From JBCDGZ01 sp038750655 (lineage in GTDB: Bacteria; Bacteroidota; Bacteroidia; Chitinophagales; Saprospiraceae): a DNA stretch of 16,250 bases. Below the pieces are notes generated by a model that searched no databases, was not told the DNA's origin, and saw nothing but the letters and a program-made list of their open reading frames with translations. The stretch is from contig JBCDGZ010000155.1 of NCBI GenBank assembly GCA_038750655.1, positions 1 to 16,250 of the forward strand, written 5' to 3'. A program made the translations under genes and the position numbers. Below are positions 8,976 to 16,047 of this stretch, piece by piece. Within the stretch, counting starts at the first letter, position 1, and every line of letters starts with the position of its first letter.

Positions 8976-11585
8976 ATGAAAAAGCTCAGATGGTTGATTT
9001 GTATGGCTGTACTGATTTCTCTGCAACCACTCACTGCTCAGGAAGAATCGATGGCCTTGAAGCATACGGAGTCCAAAAGCAATAGCGTTGGCAATGCTAT
9101 CGATGGCATTCGAACAGAATTGAAGGCCAATAAATCTGGATTGAAAAAAGCAGACCGGGCCTACCGAGACTTAGGGTTTCAACATTCCATCCAACAGACT
9201 TTCCAGTCGGCTGATTTCAATAATATGAGCGAGGAAGCGATGGTACATCTGGCCAATAGTTTTCGATTGAATAGCCAAACCGAGGAAGCCGAGTATTGGT
9301 ACAGTCGCTTTATTTCGGAGGAGAGCCAACCCAAGCATCTGCTGCACTATGCACAGGTCTTGCAGAGTAATGGCAAGTGTGAAGACGCCGTTCGTTGGTA
9401 CAAGCGGTTCAAAGAAAAGGCGGATCGTAAGGAATGGAAAAATCGGGCGCTGTTGCAAGATTGCGAACACCTCAAGGTCATTACCGTGCACCAAGATGTC
9501 GTTATTACGAATGAAAAGGCCCTCAACAGCCGTTACCTGGATTTCAGTCCAGTGTACTATCGCGATGGACTTATTTTCTCAACAACCAGAGGGACAGGAA
9601 GCGGAACAGAACTGATTGATGCCTGGACCAATGATCATTTTTCGGACTTATTCTATGCCCCCCAAAGTAGTACCCAAGATTTTAGTACACCTAGTCCGAT
9701 TAATGGTGATCTCAATAAACGCTACCACGATGGTACAGCCACTTTTGACCAATCGGGGATGGTGATGTTTTTTACCCGATCTAATAATAACGGACGAAGT
9801 AGCAGCAAGCAAGGGCTGGTGGATTTGAAAATTTATTCGGCCGTTGATGACAATGGCTATTGGACTAATGTGCAGGAGATGCCTTTCAATAGCAATGAAT
9901 TTACCAGTTGCCATCCCAGTCTTTCCTTCGATGGCCGACAGCTCTACTTTGCCAGCAATCGACCCGGTGGCTTCGGCGGAATGGACATCTATGTATCGGA
10001 ATACCTGGGCGGCATGTGGCAAGAACCCCGCAATCTAGGCCCAACCGTCAATAGCGCCGGCAACGAAATCTTTCCCGTAATCACCCAAAACGACGAGCTT
10101 TATTTTTCCTCCAACGGCCATCATGGCCTCGGTGGACTGGACATTTTCAAGGCCCAAAAAAATACCCTCGACGATGAACAGTCCTGGAATACTCGAGAAA
10201 ATATTGGCGCTCCTTTCAATTCTCCTAAAGATGATTTCGGATTTATTGTACATCCTAACGGCACAGAAGGTTACCTGACTTCCAACCGCAAAGGCGGCTA
10301 CGGTAAAGATGATATTTACCGTTGGAAATCCAGCGGAAAGCCGCAGGGTGACGGCAGTATCGTTCGCACCATTTGCGTGGTTGATGATCATGGGGAGCGC
10401 GTACCTGATGCCCAAGTAGAGATTTTGGAAAAGAGGCAGGCTGGCCAGCAAGGCCATGATCAAATGATGCTCACCCTAGAACCAGTTGATGAGAAAAAAG
10501 ATAAATTCCTACTGGCCATCACCGGCCCAGGAAAAGATCACGAAGCGTTGAATCGAACTTATCGAACGGATGAAAATGGATTCTTTAAATTTCGTCTGCA
10601 ACCTGGGAAAGCGTATGTTTTTCGTGCCCAAAAAGAAGGGTTTAAATTATCAGAAACGTATGCGCAATTTGAAGAAATCAAGGTACAGGAAGAATATTGT
10701 CTGCCACTCAATAAAGTCCACTGCGTGTTGTTGAATGGTACGGTTAAGAATAAGGTCTCGGCAGCAGTGATGCCGGGGTCGACGGTCGAAGTGCTGAACA
10801 AGTGCAGCTACGAAACGATGAAAGCAGTAGCAGATGAAGACGGGCGTTTTGAAATGTGTATGGACTGTGGTTGTGACTATCGGATCAGTGCGACCAAGGA
10901 GGGCTTTCAATACGATTATGAGTTTGTGTATGCCAATCGCATCAATTGCGATACCGCTCGGAATATCTATACTTTGCTAGAGTTGGAGCAGCGGCGAACC
11001 AATATCGTAGACAAGAGGCGCGATCCTATGGCAGACAGCTCCGATCCTGCCTCTCCCGTGGATGACAATGTAGTGCCCATCACCACCTATCGGGAAGTCG
11101 TCACCTATGTTCCCCAAACGACCTTGGAGCCAGTCACCAGCTATATACCCATTTCCAGTTTGGTCAATGATCCCAACGCTAATATTGAGGAAGGTCAGAT
11201 CATTAGCCTTAAAGATATTTATTACGATTTTGATAAATACAACATCCGGCCAGATGCCAGTATTGACCTCCATCATGTCGTTGATCTATTGAAAAAATAT
11301 CCTTCGCTGGAAATCGAACTCGGCTCCCATACCGACTGTCGAGGAACCCACAAGTACAACCGATGGTTGTCCTCTAAGCGGGCGAAAGAAGCGCGCGCCT
11401 TTATCCTCTCGCGGGGGATTGCCCGGCATCGCGTTACTGCGCGGGGCTACGGCGAGACGGTGCTGCGAAACGAGTGTGCCGATGGGGTCGACTGTTCGGA
11501 AGAAAAGCATCAGCAAAATCGGCGTACCGAAGTGAAAGTCACCAAGTTCAATGAGGTGGGGACGACGATTCGAGATCAGCACTAA
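8976..11585 (+). CDS. PorE-like OmpA protein: TPR, PD40 propeller, two regulatory-like domains, OmpA_C
   Basis: 869 residues. A signal peptide (residues 1-21, cleavage after L-T-A) lacks a lipobox, so it looks periplasmic rather than lipidated. Next come TPR-like helices (about 69-168, with W-Y-S-R-F and W-Y-K-R-F helices), a PD40/WD40-like beta-propeller (about 182-454, repeats such as L-Y-F-A-S-N-R-P-G-G-F-G-G-M-D-I-Y), two carboxypeptidase-regulatory-like domains (about 464-575 and 579-670), a Pro/Thr-rich linker and an OmpA_C peptidoglycan-binding domain (about 742-862: Y-Y-D-F-D-K, G-S-H-T-D-C-R-G, N-R-R-T-E-V). This is the domain order described for PorE of Porphyromonas, which associates with PorP and peptidoglycan. 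Following a PorP-like gene by 67 bp, it probably anchors the adhesin-PorP complex to the wall. The second regulatory-like domain holds a C-x-x-C-x-C cluster. Confidence 0.92.
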   Translation: MKKLRWLICMAVLISLQPLTAQEESMALKHTESKSNSVGNAIDGIRTELKANKSGLKKADRAYRDLGFQHSIQQTFQSADFNNMSEEAMVHLANSFRLNSQTEEAEYWYSRFISEESQPKHLLHYAQVLQSNGKCEDAVRWYKRFKEKADRKEWKNRALLQDCEHLKVITVHQDVVITNEKALNSRYLDFSPVYYRDGLIFSTTRGTGSGTELIDAWTNDHFSDLFYAPQSSTQDFSTPSPINGDLNKRYHDGTATFDQSGMVMFFTRSNNNGRSSSKQGLVDLKIYSAVDDNGYWTNVQEMPFNSNEFTSCHPSLSFDGRQLYFASNRPGGFGGMDIYVSEYLGGMWQEPRNLGPTVNSAGNEIFPVITQNDELYFSSNGHHGLGGLDIFKAQKNTLDDEQSWNTRENIGAPFNSPKDDFGFIVHPNGTEGYLTSNRKGGYGKDDIYRWKSSGKPQGDGSIVRTICVVDDHGERVPDAQVEILEKRQAGQQGHDQMMLTLEPVDEKKDKFLLAITGPGKDHEALNRTYRTDENGFFKFRLQPGKAYVFRAQKEGFKLSETYAQFEEIKVQEEYCLPLNKVHCVLLNGTVKNKVSAAVMPGSTVEVLNKCSYETMKAVADEDGRFEMCMDCGCDYRISATKEGFQYDYEFVYANRINCDTARNIYTLLELEQRRTNIVDKRRDPMADSSDPASPVDDNVVPITTYREVVTYVPQTTLEPVTSYIPISSLVNDPNANIEEGQIISLKDIYYDFDKYNIRPDASIDLHHVVDLLKKYPSLEIELGSHTDCRGTHKYNRWLSSKRAKEARAFILSRGIARHRVTARGYGETVLRNECADGVDCSEEKHQQNRRTEVKVTKFNEVGTTIRDQH

Positions 11586-11606
11586 GAGGTGGGCTGAAAG
11601 CACCTC
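11586..11606. terminator. Hairpin between convergent genes
   Basis: A perfect inverted repeat GAGGTG (11586-11591) / CACCTC (11601-11606) with a 9-base loop begins directly after the stop of the OmpA gene. It overlaps the TGA stop of the convergent methyltransferase. No T-run follows on either strand, so it may serve both transcripts as a weak or factor-assisted end, or simply block read-through. Confidence 0.4.
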
Positions 11607-12234
11607 ATTCTCGCTTTCGTCCAACAAATCGAATGACGGAACCGGTGCCTATATGCTTCGTCCCTTCATTCAATTCAATCGTTTGCTCGGTTAAGATTAG
11701 CGCATCATAGTTGCTAAAATCCGCCTTTAGCTCATCGATAGAAAACAGCATATCGAGGTCCTTCGGGCCGCCGACTTTGTCGTTCCGTTCTCTGTGGGCG
11801 ACGTGCGACGTGCTAAAGGCTTCGAAGAGGAGATGGCCGCCCGCTCGCAGGTGGCTATCCAGTAGTTGATGGTAGTGCGATTTGATGGGGGGAGGAAAGT
11901 GGGCATAGATCAGTGCGATGGCATCAAATGGAGCGGCGTCGAAGGCCAGTTGAGGCAATTCTCCTACTTGATAATCGAGCTGTACCTTGTTGAGGGCGGC
12001 CAACTGTAGGGCTTTCTTTTGACCTTCCAAGCTGATGTCGAAGGCACTCACCTCCCAACCCTTCTGGGCAGCATACACCGCATTGCGCCCCTCGCCTTCG
12101 GCACCCAGCAGCATTTTTCCCGCTGGTTGTATTTTATCGAGTTGTTTCCGAAAAAAAACATTAGGCGCCGTACCGTAGGCATAGGCTTCTTCGCGATACC
12201 GGTCATTCCAAAATTGCAGCCATGAATTGTCCAT
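11605..12234 (-). CDS. Class I SAM-dependent methyltransferase (TehB-like small family)
   Basis: 209 residues from the ATG at 12234. An in-frame GTG at 12255 would add seven residues, but its G is the last base of a predicted -7 promoter element, and an AAGG lies a few bases upstream of the ATG, so the ATG is preferred. The N-terminus has W-N-D-R-Y and Y-A-Y-G-T-A-P-N, typical of TehB-like methyltransferases. The SAM-binding glycine motif is L-L-G-A-E-G-E-G-R-N (42-51), and the acidic residue that would hold the ribose is D66 in A-F-D-I-S. A later F-D-A-I-A-L-I-Y motif fits motif IV. The substrate cannot be deduced; tellurite or thiol methylation is known only for relatives. It lies downstream of the AraC gene but appears to have its own promoter. 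Confidence 0.85.
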   Translation of the reverse strand: MDNSWLQFWNDRYREEAYAYGTAPNVFFRKQLDKIQPAGKMLLGAEGEGRNAVYAAQKGWEVSAFDISLEGQKKALQLAALNKVQLDYQVGELPQLAFDAAPFDAIALIYAHFPPPIKSHYHQLLDSHLRAGGHLLFEAFSTSHVAHRERNDKVGGPKDLDMLFSIDELKADFSNYDALILTEQTIELNEGTKHIGTGSVIRFVGRKRE

Positions 12235-12254
12235 ATTATTTACCTTTTTGCCCA

Positions 12255-12262
12255 CAAAGATA
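12255..12262 (-). promoter_or_regulatory. Bacteroidota -7 element for the methyltransferase
   Basis: The minus strand reads TATCTTTG, an exact match to TAnnTTTG, placing a transcript start about 15 bases before the ATG at 12234. A TTTTG lies further upstream but 27 bases away, longer than the usual -33 spacing, so only the -7 half is well supported. Confidence 0.5.
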
Positions 12263-12311
12263 AGCGCCTACTATAGAAGAACGATAGGACAAAATTGGAG
12301 TAGGGTAGGAT

Positions 12312-13172
12312 TTATTTAAAATTTGTACGAAAGGCCATCGGAGAAACCCCCACGTGTTTTTTGAAAAACCTCGCAAAGTAAGAGACATCCTCAAAGCCAA
12401 GGTGAGAGGCGATGGCCTTAATTTGATCTGAAGTAGCCAGCAGGTGCCGCTTGGCTTCCAAAACAATTTGTTCATTGATCAACTCCGAACAGGTCTTCCC
12501 CAGCGCCGTCTTCGTGATCTTATTCAATTGATAAGCCGATAGATTCATCATACCGGTGTAATCCGCCACTTTCTTGCAATCATAGAGATGCGTCGCCACT
12601 AACTCCGACAATTGATGGAGTTGTTCGAGCTGATATTGGCTGGCACTCTCGTACTCCGCAGGAGGGGTATTTCGCGACAACTCAACAAGCAGCGCATAGA
12701 GGTAGACTTCGAGGAGTTGGGAATAGTGTTCTTTTTTCTGTTGAAATTCCTTCGAGAGTAACTGCAAAATGGCGTTTAACTTTTCGTAGGGTTCCTCGCG
12801 GAGCTGAAAAAGGGTTCGTCTTGATAACTGTTTCAACAGTTGTAAGAAATCGGTCTGGTGGTGTTGAAAGAAATCGGAGGAAAATTTAAGGATATACCCT
12901 TCGGATTGTACCGCTAGCAACAGCGAATGAACCTGCCCGGGCCGTAGCAGAAAGACCGAGTGAGCTGCAATGCGGTAGGGCTCAAAGTCAATGTGGTGCC
13001 AGCCACTTCCACGCTCAATCGTCAGCAGGAAGAAAAAATCATGCCGATGAGTTGCCTGTTTCAGCTCTCCATGCTCCAGTACATCCCGAAGATCGACAAG
13101 CTCAAATCTTTTTGCCATACTGATTTTTTTATCAGCAGGCCTCAGGCTTCTCACTGGAATTTTTTGCTTCAT
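12312..13172 (-). CDS. AraC-family transcriptional regulator
   Basis: 286 residues from the ATG at 13172; an ATG two codons earlier (13178) is equally possible, and a TTG at 13244 is less likely. The N-terminal half is a cupin-type sensor domain with an H-R-H-D motif, an I-E-R-G-S-G-W stretch and L-L-R-P-G-Q-V-H, as in AraC ligand-binding domains. The last 97 or so residues form the double helix-turn-helix: the first helix pair around V-A-D-Y-T-G-M-M-N-L-S-A-Y-Q-L-N, the second around I-K-A-I-A-S-H-L-G-F-E-D-V-S-Y-F-A-R-F-F-K, ending G-V-S-P-M-A-F-R. The DMT-type transporter lies 101 bp upstream on the same strand, so control of that transporter is a natural guess. The effector is unknown. 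Confidence 0.92.
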   Translation of the reverse strand: MKQKIPVRSLRPADKKISMAKRFELVDLRDVLEHGELKQATHRHDFFFLLTIERGSGWHHIDFEPYRIAAHSVFLLRPGQVHSLLLAVQSEGYILKFSSDFFQHHQTDFLQLLKQLSRRTLFQLREEPYEKLNAILQLLSKEFQQKKEHYSQLLEVYLYALLVELSRNTPPAEYESASQYQLEQLHQLSELVATHLYDCKKVADYTGMMNLSAYQLNKITKTALGKTCSELINEQIVLEAKRHLLATSDQIKAIASHLGFEDVSYFARFFKKHVGVSPMAFRTNFK

Positions 13173-13273
13173 TATCATCGCTGTTACATTGTCTAAGCAT
13201 TTTGCTAAAAATACAGAATCCTGCGGAAATTGCCTTTGTCTCAAGGCCGTTTAGCGCAATTTTTCCTAGAGCA

Positions 13274-14137
13274 TTATCGGCTGTAATTCGCGGCCAAACG
13301 CTCTTTTTTCATTTTTGCGTAGACATTCAATAACATCCCCGAGACGATCAGTACAATGCCGCCAAAGGGCAACCAGCTGTAAGTTTCTCCCAAAAAATAA
13401 AAGCCGATTAATAAGGAGTAGACCAACTCCATATACTTAAAAGGCGCTAGGACGCTGGTTTCCTCGGTTTGAAAGGCTTTGGTCATCAACACCTGTCCAA
13501 TTAAGCCGAAAATGCCGATACCGACGACTGGTAACCATTCTGAGCCCACCGGCATTCGCCAGTAGTAGAGGAAGAAGAGGCTAACCAGGATAGAGAACAT
13601 CATGTAGTAATTAATGATGGTGAGGTAATGCTCTCCGTTGGCACTGAGGTAGCGGATGAGGACGAAGACCAGACCAATAAAAACGGCGGAGGTGAGGATG
13701 AGGGCCAGACTGATGTAGTCGATGCGCAGGTCGAAGCCCTTGAGGAGCAGAACGCCTGAAAAGGCAATGCCAAAGCTGAGCCACTGCCAGCGATTGATCT
13801 GTTCTTTGAGAAAAAAATAGGCGACAATAGCGCCGAAGATGGGCCCTAGATAGCGGATGGAGATGGCTGATCCCATCGGTATGCGTTGTAGGGCCATAAA
13901 AAAGGAAGCAAGAGAAATAACACCGACTAAGCCCCGCAGGAACAAGAATTTGGACTGCTCACCGATGATGCTCACCTTGCGGATCAGCATGTAGGGAAAG
14001 ATGAAGGTGAAGGTGCCGAAGGCCCGGAAGAAGACCACCTGCATGGCGTGAAAGCTGGTTAACTGCTTGGCCATCAGATTCATAAAGGCAAAGGCCAGCG
14101 TGGCGAATAATATGTAGGCGATGCCTCGGGTGATCAT
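13274..14137 (-). CDS. DMT superfamily (EamA-type) membrane transporter
   Basis: 287 residues from the ATG at 14137. A TTG at 14152 would add five residues and is not needed. The protein is almost wholly hydrophobic, with about ten membrane helices in two EamA-like halves (roughly 1-137 and 142-280). Family marks include R-A-F-G-T-F-T-F near the start of the first half, G-P-I-F-G-A-I-V-A-Y-F-F-L-K-E at its end, and the matching Y-S-L-L-I-G-F-Y-F-L-G-E at the end of the second. Such carriers move small metabolites (amino acids, nucleosides, SAM and others) across the inner membrane; the substrate and direction cannot be read from sequence. A terminator upstream separates it from the 94-residue gene. 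No clear -7 element was found; TTTATTTG close to the start is one base off. Confidence 0.92.
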   Translation of the reverse strand: MITRGIAYILFATLAFAFMNLMAKQLTSFHAMQVVFFRAFGTFTFIFPYMLIRKVSIIGEQSKFLFLRGLVGVISLASFFMALQRIPMGSAISIRYLGPIFGAIVAYFFLKEQINRWQWLSFGIAFSGVLLLKGFDLRIDYISLALILTSAVFIGLVFVLIRYLSANGEHYLTIINYYMMFSILVSLFFLYYWRMPVGSEWLPVVGIGIFGLIGQVLMTKAFQTEETSVLAPFKYMELVYSLLIGFYFLGETYSWLPFGGIVLIVSGMLLNVYAKMKKERLAANYSR

Positions 14138-14195
14138 CTGCAAGGTTAACAAATAAATCGAAGAAATGACGACGGGGGAGGGGGAAAGGTTTGAT

Positions 14196-14236
14196 AAAAA
14201 ATTCGAAGCCCCGCTTTATTAAATAAGCGAGGCTTC
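14196..14236 (-). terminator. Rho-independent terminator of the 94-residue protein gene
   Basis: On the minus strand, a stem GAAGCC/GGCTTC, one mismatch, then CGCTT/AAGCG with an 8-base loop is followed after GA by six T (14201-14196). It starts about 40 bases past the TAA stop at 14278. This is the clearest terminator in the window. Confidence 0.85.
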
Positions 14237-14277
14237 CACACGAGGTCTAAGCGATCAAAAAAGATCGCCATTGGGGA

Positions 14278-14562
14278 TTAAACATTAAAGGTTACAGAAT
14301 CAGAGCCGGAGTCACCGGATACCCAGAATTTATGCTGACCGCCGGGCAGCTTCCAGACAAATTGGGCGCTGAACATGTCGTAGTAGGTCGCATTTCCTAA
14401 AGTCTGGTTGTTGACCCCCCATTCTACATTAGAGGCCCCTCCACTTTTAGTTACGCTAAAACTGAAGGTGACGTAGGCACTGTTGGGGTTGGGAACTGCC
14501 GGGTCGATTCTAGGAAAGGTTTCGTTGGCAATAGGATAAACGATGTTTACTGGGGCATTCAT
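14278..14562 (-). CDS. Small orphan protein, predicted single beta-sandwich domain
   Basis: 94 residues from the ATG at 14562. I do not recognise the family. There is no signal peptide, no membrane segment and no cysteine. The composition is rich in V, N, S, T, G and aromatics. Alternating hydrophobic stretches (Y-V-T-F-S-F-S-V, S-N-V-E-W-G-V, A-Q-F-V-W-K-L, H-K-F-W-V-S-G, D-S-V-T-F-N-V) look like an Ig or fibronectin-type fold, and the final strand resembles the last strand of such domains. It stands alone: a strong terminator follows, a candidate promoter precedes it, and its neighbours are not obviously related. It could be a cytoplasmic or non-classically exported structural protein. The reading frame is credible because of the terminator and sensible protein-like composition. 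Confidence 0.75.
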   Translation of the reverse strand: MNAPVNIVYPIANETFPRIDPAVPNPNSAYVTFSFSVTKSGGASNVEWGVNNQTLGNATYYDMFSAQFVWKLPGGQHKFWVSGDSGSDSVTFNV

Positions 14563-14573
14563 AATGACCGATT

Positions 14574-14602
14574 TTTATAGTTAAGGAAATGATTTGATGC
14601 AA
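14574..14602 (-). promoter_or_regulatory. Candidate promoter of the 94-residue protein gene
   Basis: The minus strand carries TTGCAT (14602-14597), exactly 17 bases, then TATAAA (14579-14574), 11 bases before the ATG. The arrangement resembles a general sigma-70 promoter rather than the usual Bacteroidota TTTG/TAnnTTTG pair, and AT-rich DNA can produce it by chance. Confidence 0.3.
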
Positions 14603-14762
14603 TTCAAGCCCCTAATGTGCGCAGGTTAAACGCGGCACAAGGCTGATAACTAGGAGTTTAGCAATATACTGTGGACTAGAAAGTGGTAAGAACCTGTTCT
14701 AAGGGGATGTTTATGTGAAAACGGAGAGGTTTTTCGTATTTATAATGGAGTTAAATTAAAGA

Positions 14763-14779
14763 TAGTAAACATATTACTA
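14763..14779. promoter_or_regulatory. Palindrome, possible operator
   Basis: TAGTAA-acata-TTACTA, a perfect inverted repeat with 6-base arms and a 5-base spacer, centred about 80 bases upstream of the oxidase -7 element. Its right half lies within TATTACTA, which recurs at 14842-14849 overlapping that element. It could bind a dimeric regulator; chance in AT-rich DNA is not excluded. Confidence 0.3.
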
Positions 14780-14847
14780 AAAGTCAATGCTTGGAATGCC
14801 TATTTTAAGAAGTTTTAGGAACAAGTCCTGTAATTAAAATGTATTAC

Positions 14848-14855
14848 TATTTTTG
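14848..14855 (+). promoter_or_regulatory. Bacteroidota -7 element for the hydroxy-acid oxidase
   Basis: TATTTTTG matches TAnnTTTG exactly, 37 bases before the ATG at 14893. The -33 side is weak (a CTG at about the right distance). A short inverted repeat TGTAT/ATACA (14840-14844 and 14856-14860) brackets the element. Confidence 0.55.
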
Positions 14856-14892
14856 ATACAGTCTTATCTTAGACGCCAGGAAAACACCTACG

Positions 14893-16047
14893 ATGAGCTA
14901 CAAGAAATTCAAACGTCAATACCTCAATCAGTATCCCGCCATTTCAGATCTGGCCCAAAAAGCCCGGCAAAGAATTCCTAATGTCGCCTGGGAATATTTA
15001 CAAACCGGGACGGGGAACGAGCAGCTGCTGCGGCGCAATACCAGCGCCTTCGACGATATAGTGCTCCAACCGCAATTCTGCAAGGGCGAGCTGGTACCCG
15101 ACCTACAAACCACCTTCCTGGGCCAATCCTTCGACGCTCCCTTCGGCATCGCCCCCGTCGGGCTAACCGGCCTGATGTGGCCCCAAGCCGAAATCCTGCT
15201 GGCCCGCACCGCCCGCCATTACCAAATCCCCTTCACCCTCAGTACTGTCGCCACCGAAACCCCCGAAACCCTGGCTCCTCACATCGGCAACATCGGCTGG
15301 TTTCAGCTCTACCCGCCCAATAGCCCCGAGCTAAGAGCCGCCCTACTGGACCGCGCCAAGAAGGCCGGCTTCCATACCCTCATCGTCACCGCCGATGTGC
15401 CCATCCCCAGCCGCCGTGAGCGCACCCGGCGAGCCGGCCTACAAATGCCCCCAAAAATCACCCCCAACTTCATCTGGCAAGCCCTAACCCATCCCACCTG
15501 GACCCTCCGAACCCTCCGCAACGGCCTCCCCCGCCTACGCACCATCGCCGAATACGCCAAGGAAAAGTCCATCAAAGGCGTCAGCTTTTTTGTGCAAAAG
15601 GAATGGCGAGGAAGCCTCTCCTGGGAGTACTGCGAATGGCTGCGCGATAACTGGGACGGCCCGGTCTTGCTCAAAGGGGTGCTGCACCCCAAGGATGCGG
15701 AAAAAGCCATTCAGATCGGTCTCGATGGTATTATTGTCTCCAACCACGGGGGGCGGCAGTTCGACGCGGCGCCAGCGACCATCAAGGCGCTGCCGGAGAT
15801 TGTCCGGGTAGCCAAAGGCAAAACCGCCATTTTGTTCGACAGCGGCATTCGTACGGGGTTGGACATCCTGCGGGCGCTGTCCCTGGGCGCGGAGTTTGTG
15901 CTGTTGGGACGGGCCTTTATTTATGGCGTCGCTGCCCTTGGCCAGCACGGAAGTGATCATGTGGTGGAGATTTTGAAGGACGATTTGAAGAATAATATGA
16001 TCCAGTTGGGGATAGAGCGCTTGGACGAATTAAAAGGTTTGCACTAA
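14893..16047 (+). CDS. FMN-dependent alpha-hydroxy-acid oxidase/dehydrogenase
   Basis: 384 residues, normal for the LldD/glycolate oxidase/lactate oxidase family, a TIM barrel that oxidises L-2-hydroxy acids to 2-oxo acids with FMN. All expected active-site motifs are present: the N-terminal Tyr in E-Y-L-Q-T-G, A-P-V-G-L-T-G-L for the flavin, F-Q-L-Y with the second Tyr, the substrate Arg in S-R-R-E-R, the flavin Lys in L-L-K-G-V, the catalytic His and Arg in S-N-H-G-G-R-Q-F-D, and the phosphate loop D-S-G-I-R-T-G then G-R-A-F. There is no signal peptide. AGGA lies 11 bases before the ATG. Lactate is the usual substrate guess, but glycolate and longer hydroxy acids cannot be excluded, and no lactate permease or electron-transfer partner is adjacent. 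Base composition flips from strongly C-rich to G-rich at about 15590-15650. Confidence 0.93.
   Translation: MSYKKFKRQYLNQYPAISDLAQKARQRIPNVAWEYLQTGTGNEQLLRRNTSAFDDIVLQPQFCKGELVPDLQTTFLGQSFDAPFGIAPVGLTGLMWPQAEILLARTARHYQIPFTLSTVATETPETLAPHIGNIGWFQLYPPNSPELRAALLDRAKKAGFHTLIVTADVPIPSRRERTRRAGLQMPPKITPNFIWQALTHPTWTLRTLRNGLPRLRTIAEYAKEKSIKGVSFFVQKEWRGSLSWEYCEWLRDNWDGPVLLKGVLHPKDAEKAIQIGLDGIIVSNHGGRQFDAAPATIKALPEIVRVAKGKTAILFDSGIRTGLDILRALSLGAEFVLLGRAFIYGVAALGQHGSDHVVEILKDDLKNNMIQLGIERLDELKGLH

Larger units (their letters stand above)
14563..14892. other. 330-bp divergent intergenic region, no gene seen
   Basis: No plausible coding frame or RNA gene is visible between the 94-residue gene and the oxidase gene. 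Besides the candidate promoters it holds a near-palindrome AGAAC-CT-GTTCT (14689-14700), a palindrome at 14763-14779, and TATTACTA twice (14772-14779 and 14842-14849). It probably carries the control regions of both flanking genes. Confidence 0.6.

Noticed and set aside
12235..12255. GTG at 12255 as start of the methyltransferase
   Set aside because: Its first base is the final G of the TATCTTTG element, so the transcript would begin after it. The ATG at 12234 has a purine-rich stretch at suitable distance.
12236..12475. 79-codon minus-strand frame across the AraC gene end and the gap to the methyltransferase
   Set aside because: It overlaps the conserved helix-turn-helix end of the regulator in another frame and shows no recognisable motif.
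13173..13244. TTG at 13244 as start of the AraC-family regulator
   Set aside because: The 24 extra residues show no similarity to the family N-terminus, and two ATG codons at 13178 and 13172 fit the usual length better.
11605..14137. Single operon of transporter, regulator and methyltransferase
   Set aside because: The genes share a strand, but gaps of about 100 and 77 bp and an exact -7 element before the methyltransferase argue for at least one separate transcript. A shared minor transcript is still possible.
14689..14700. LexA-type SOS box
   Set aside because: The Gram-positive LexA box needs GAAC and GTTC four bases apart; here the gap is two, and no DNA-repair gene is adjacent.
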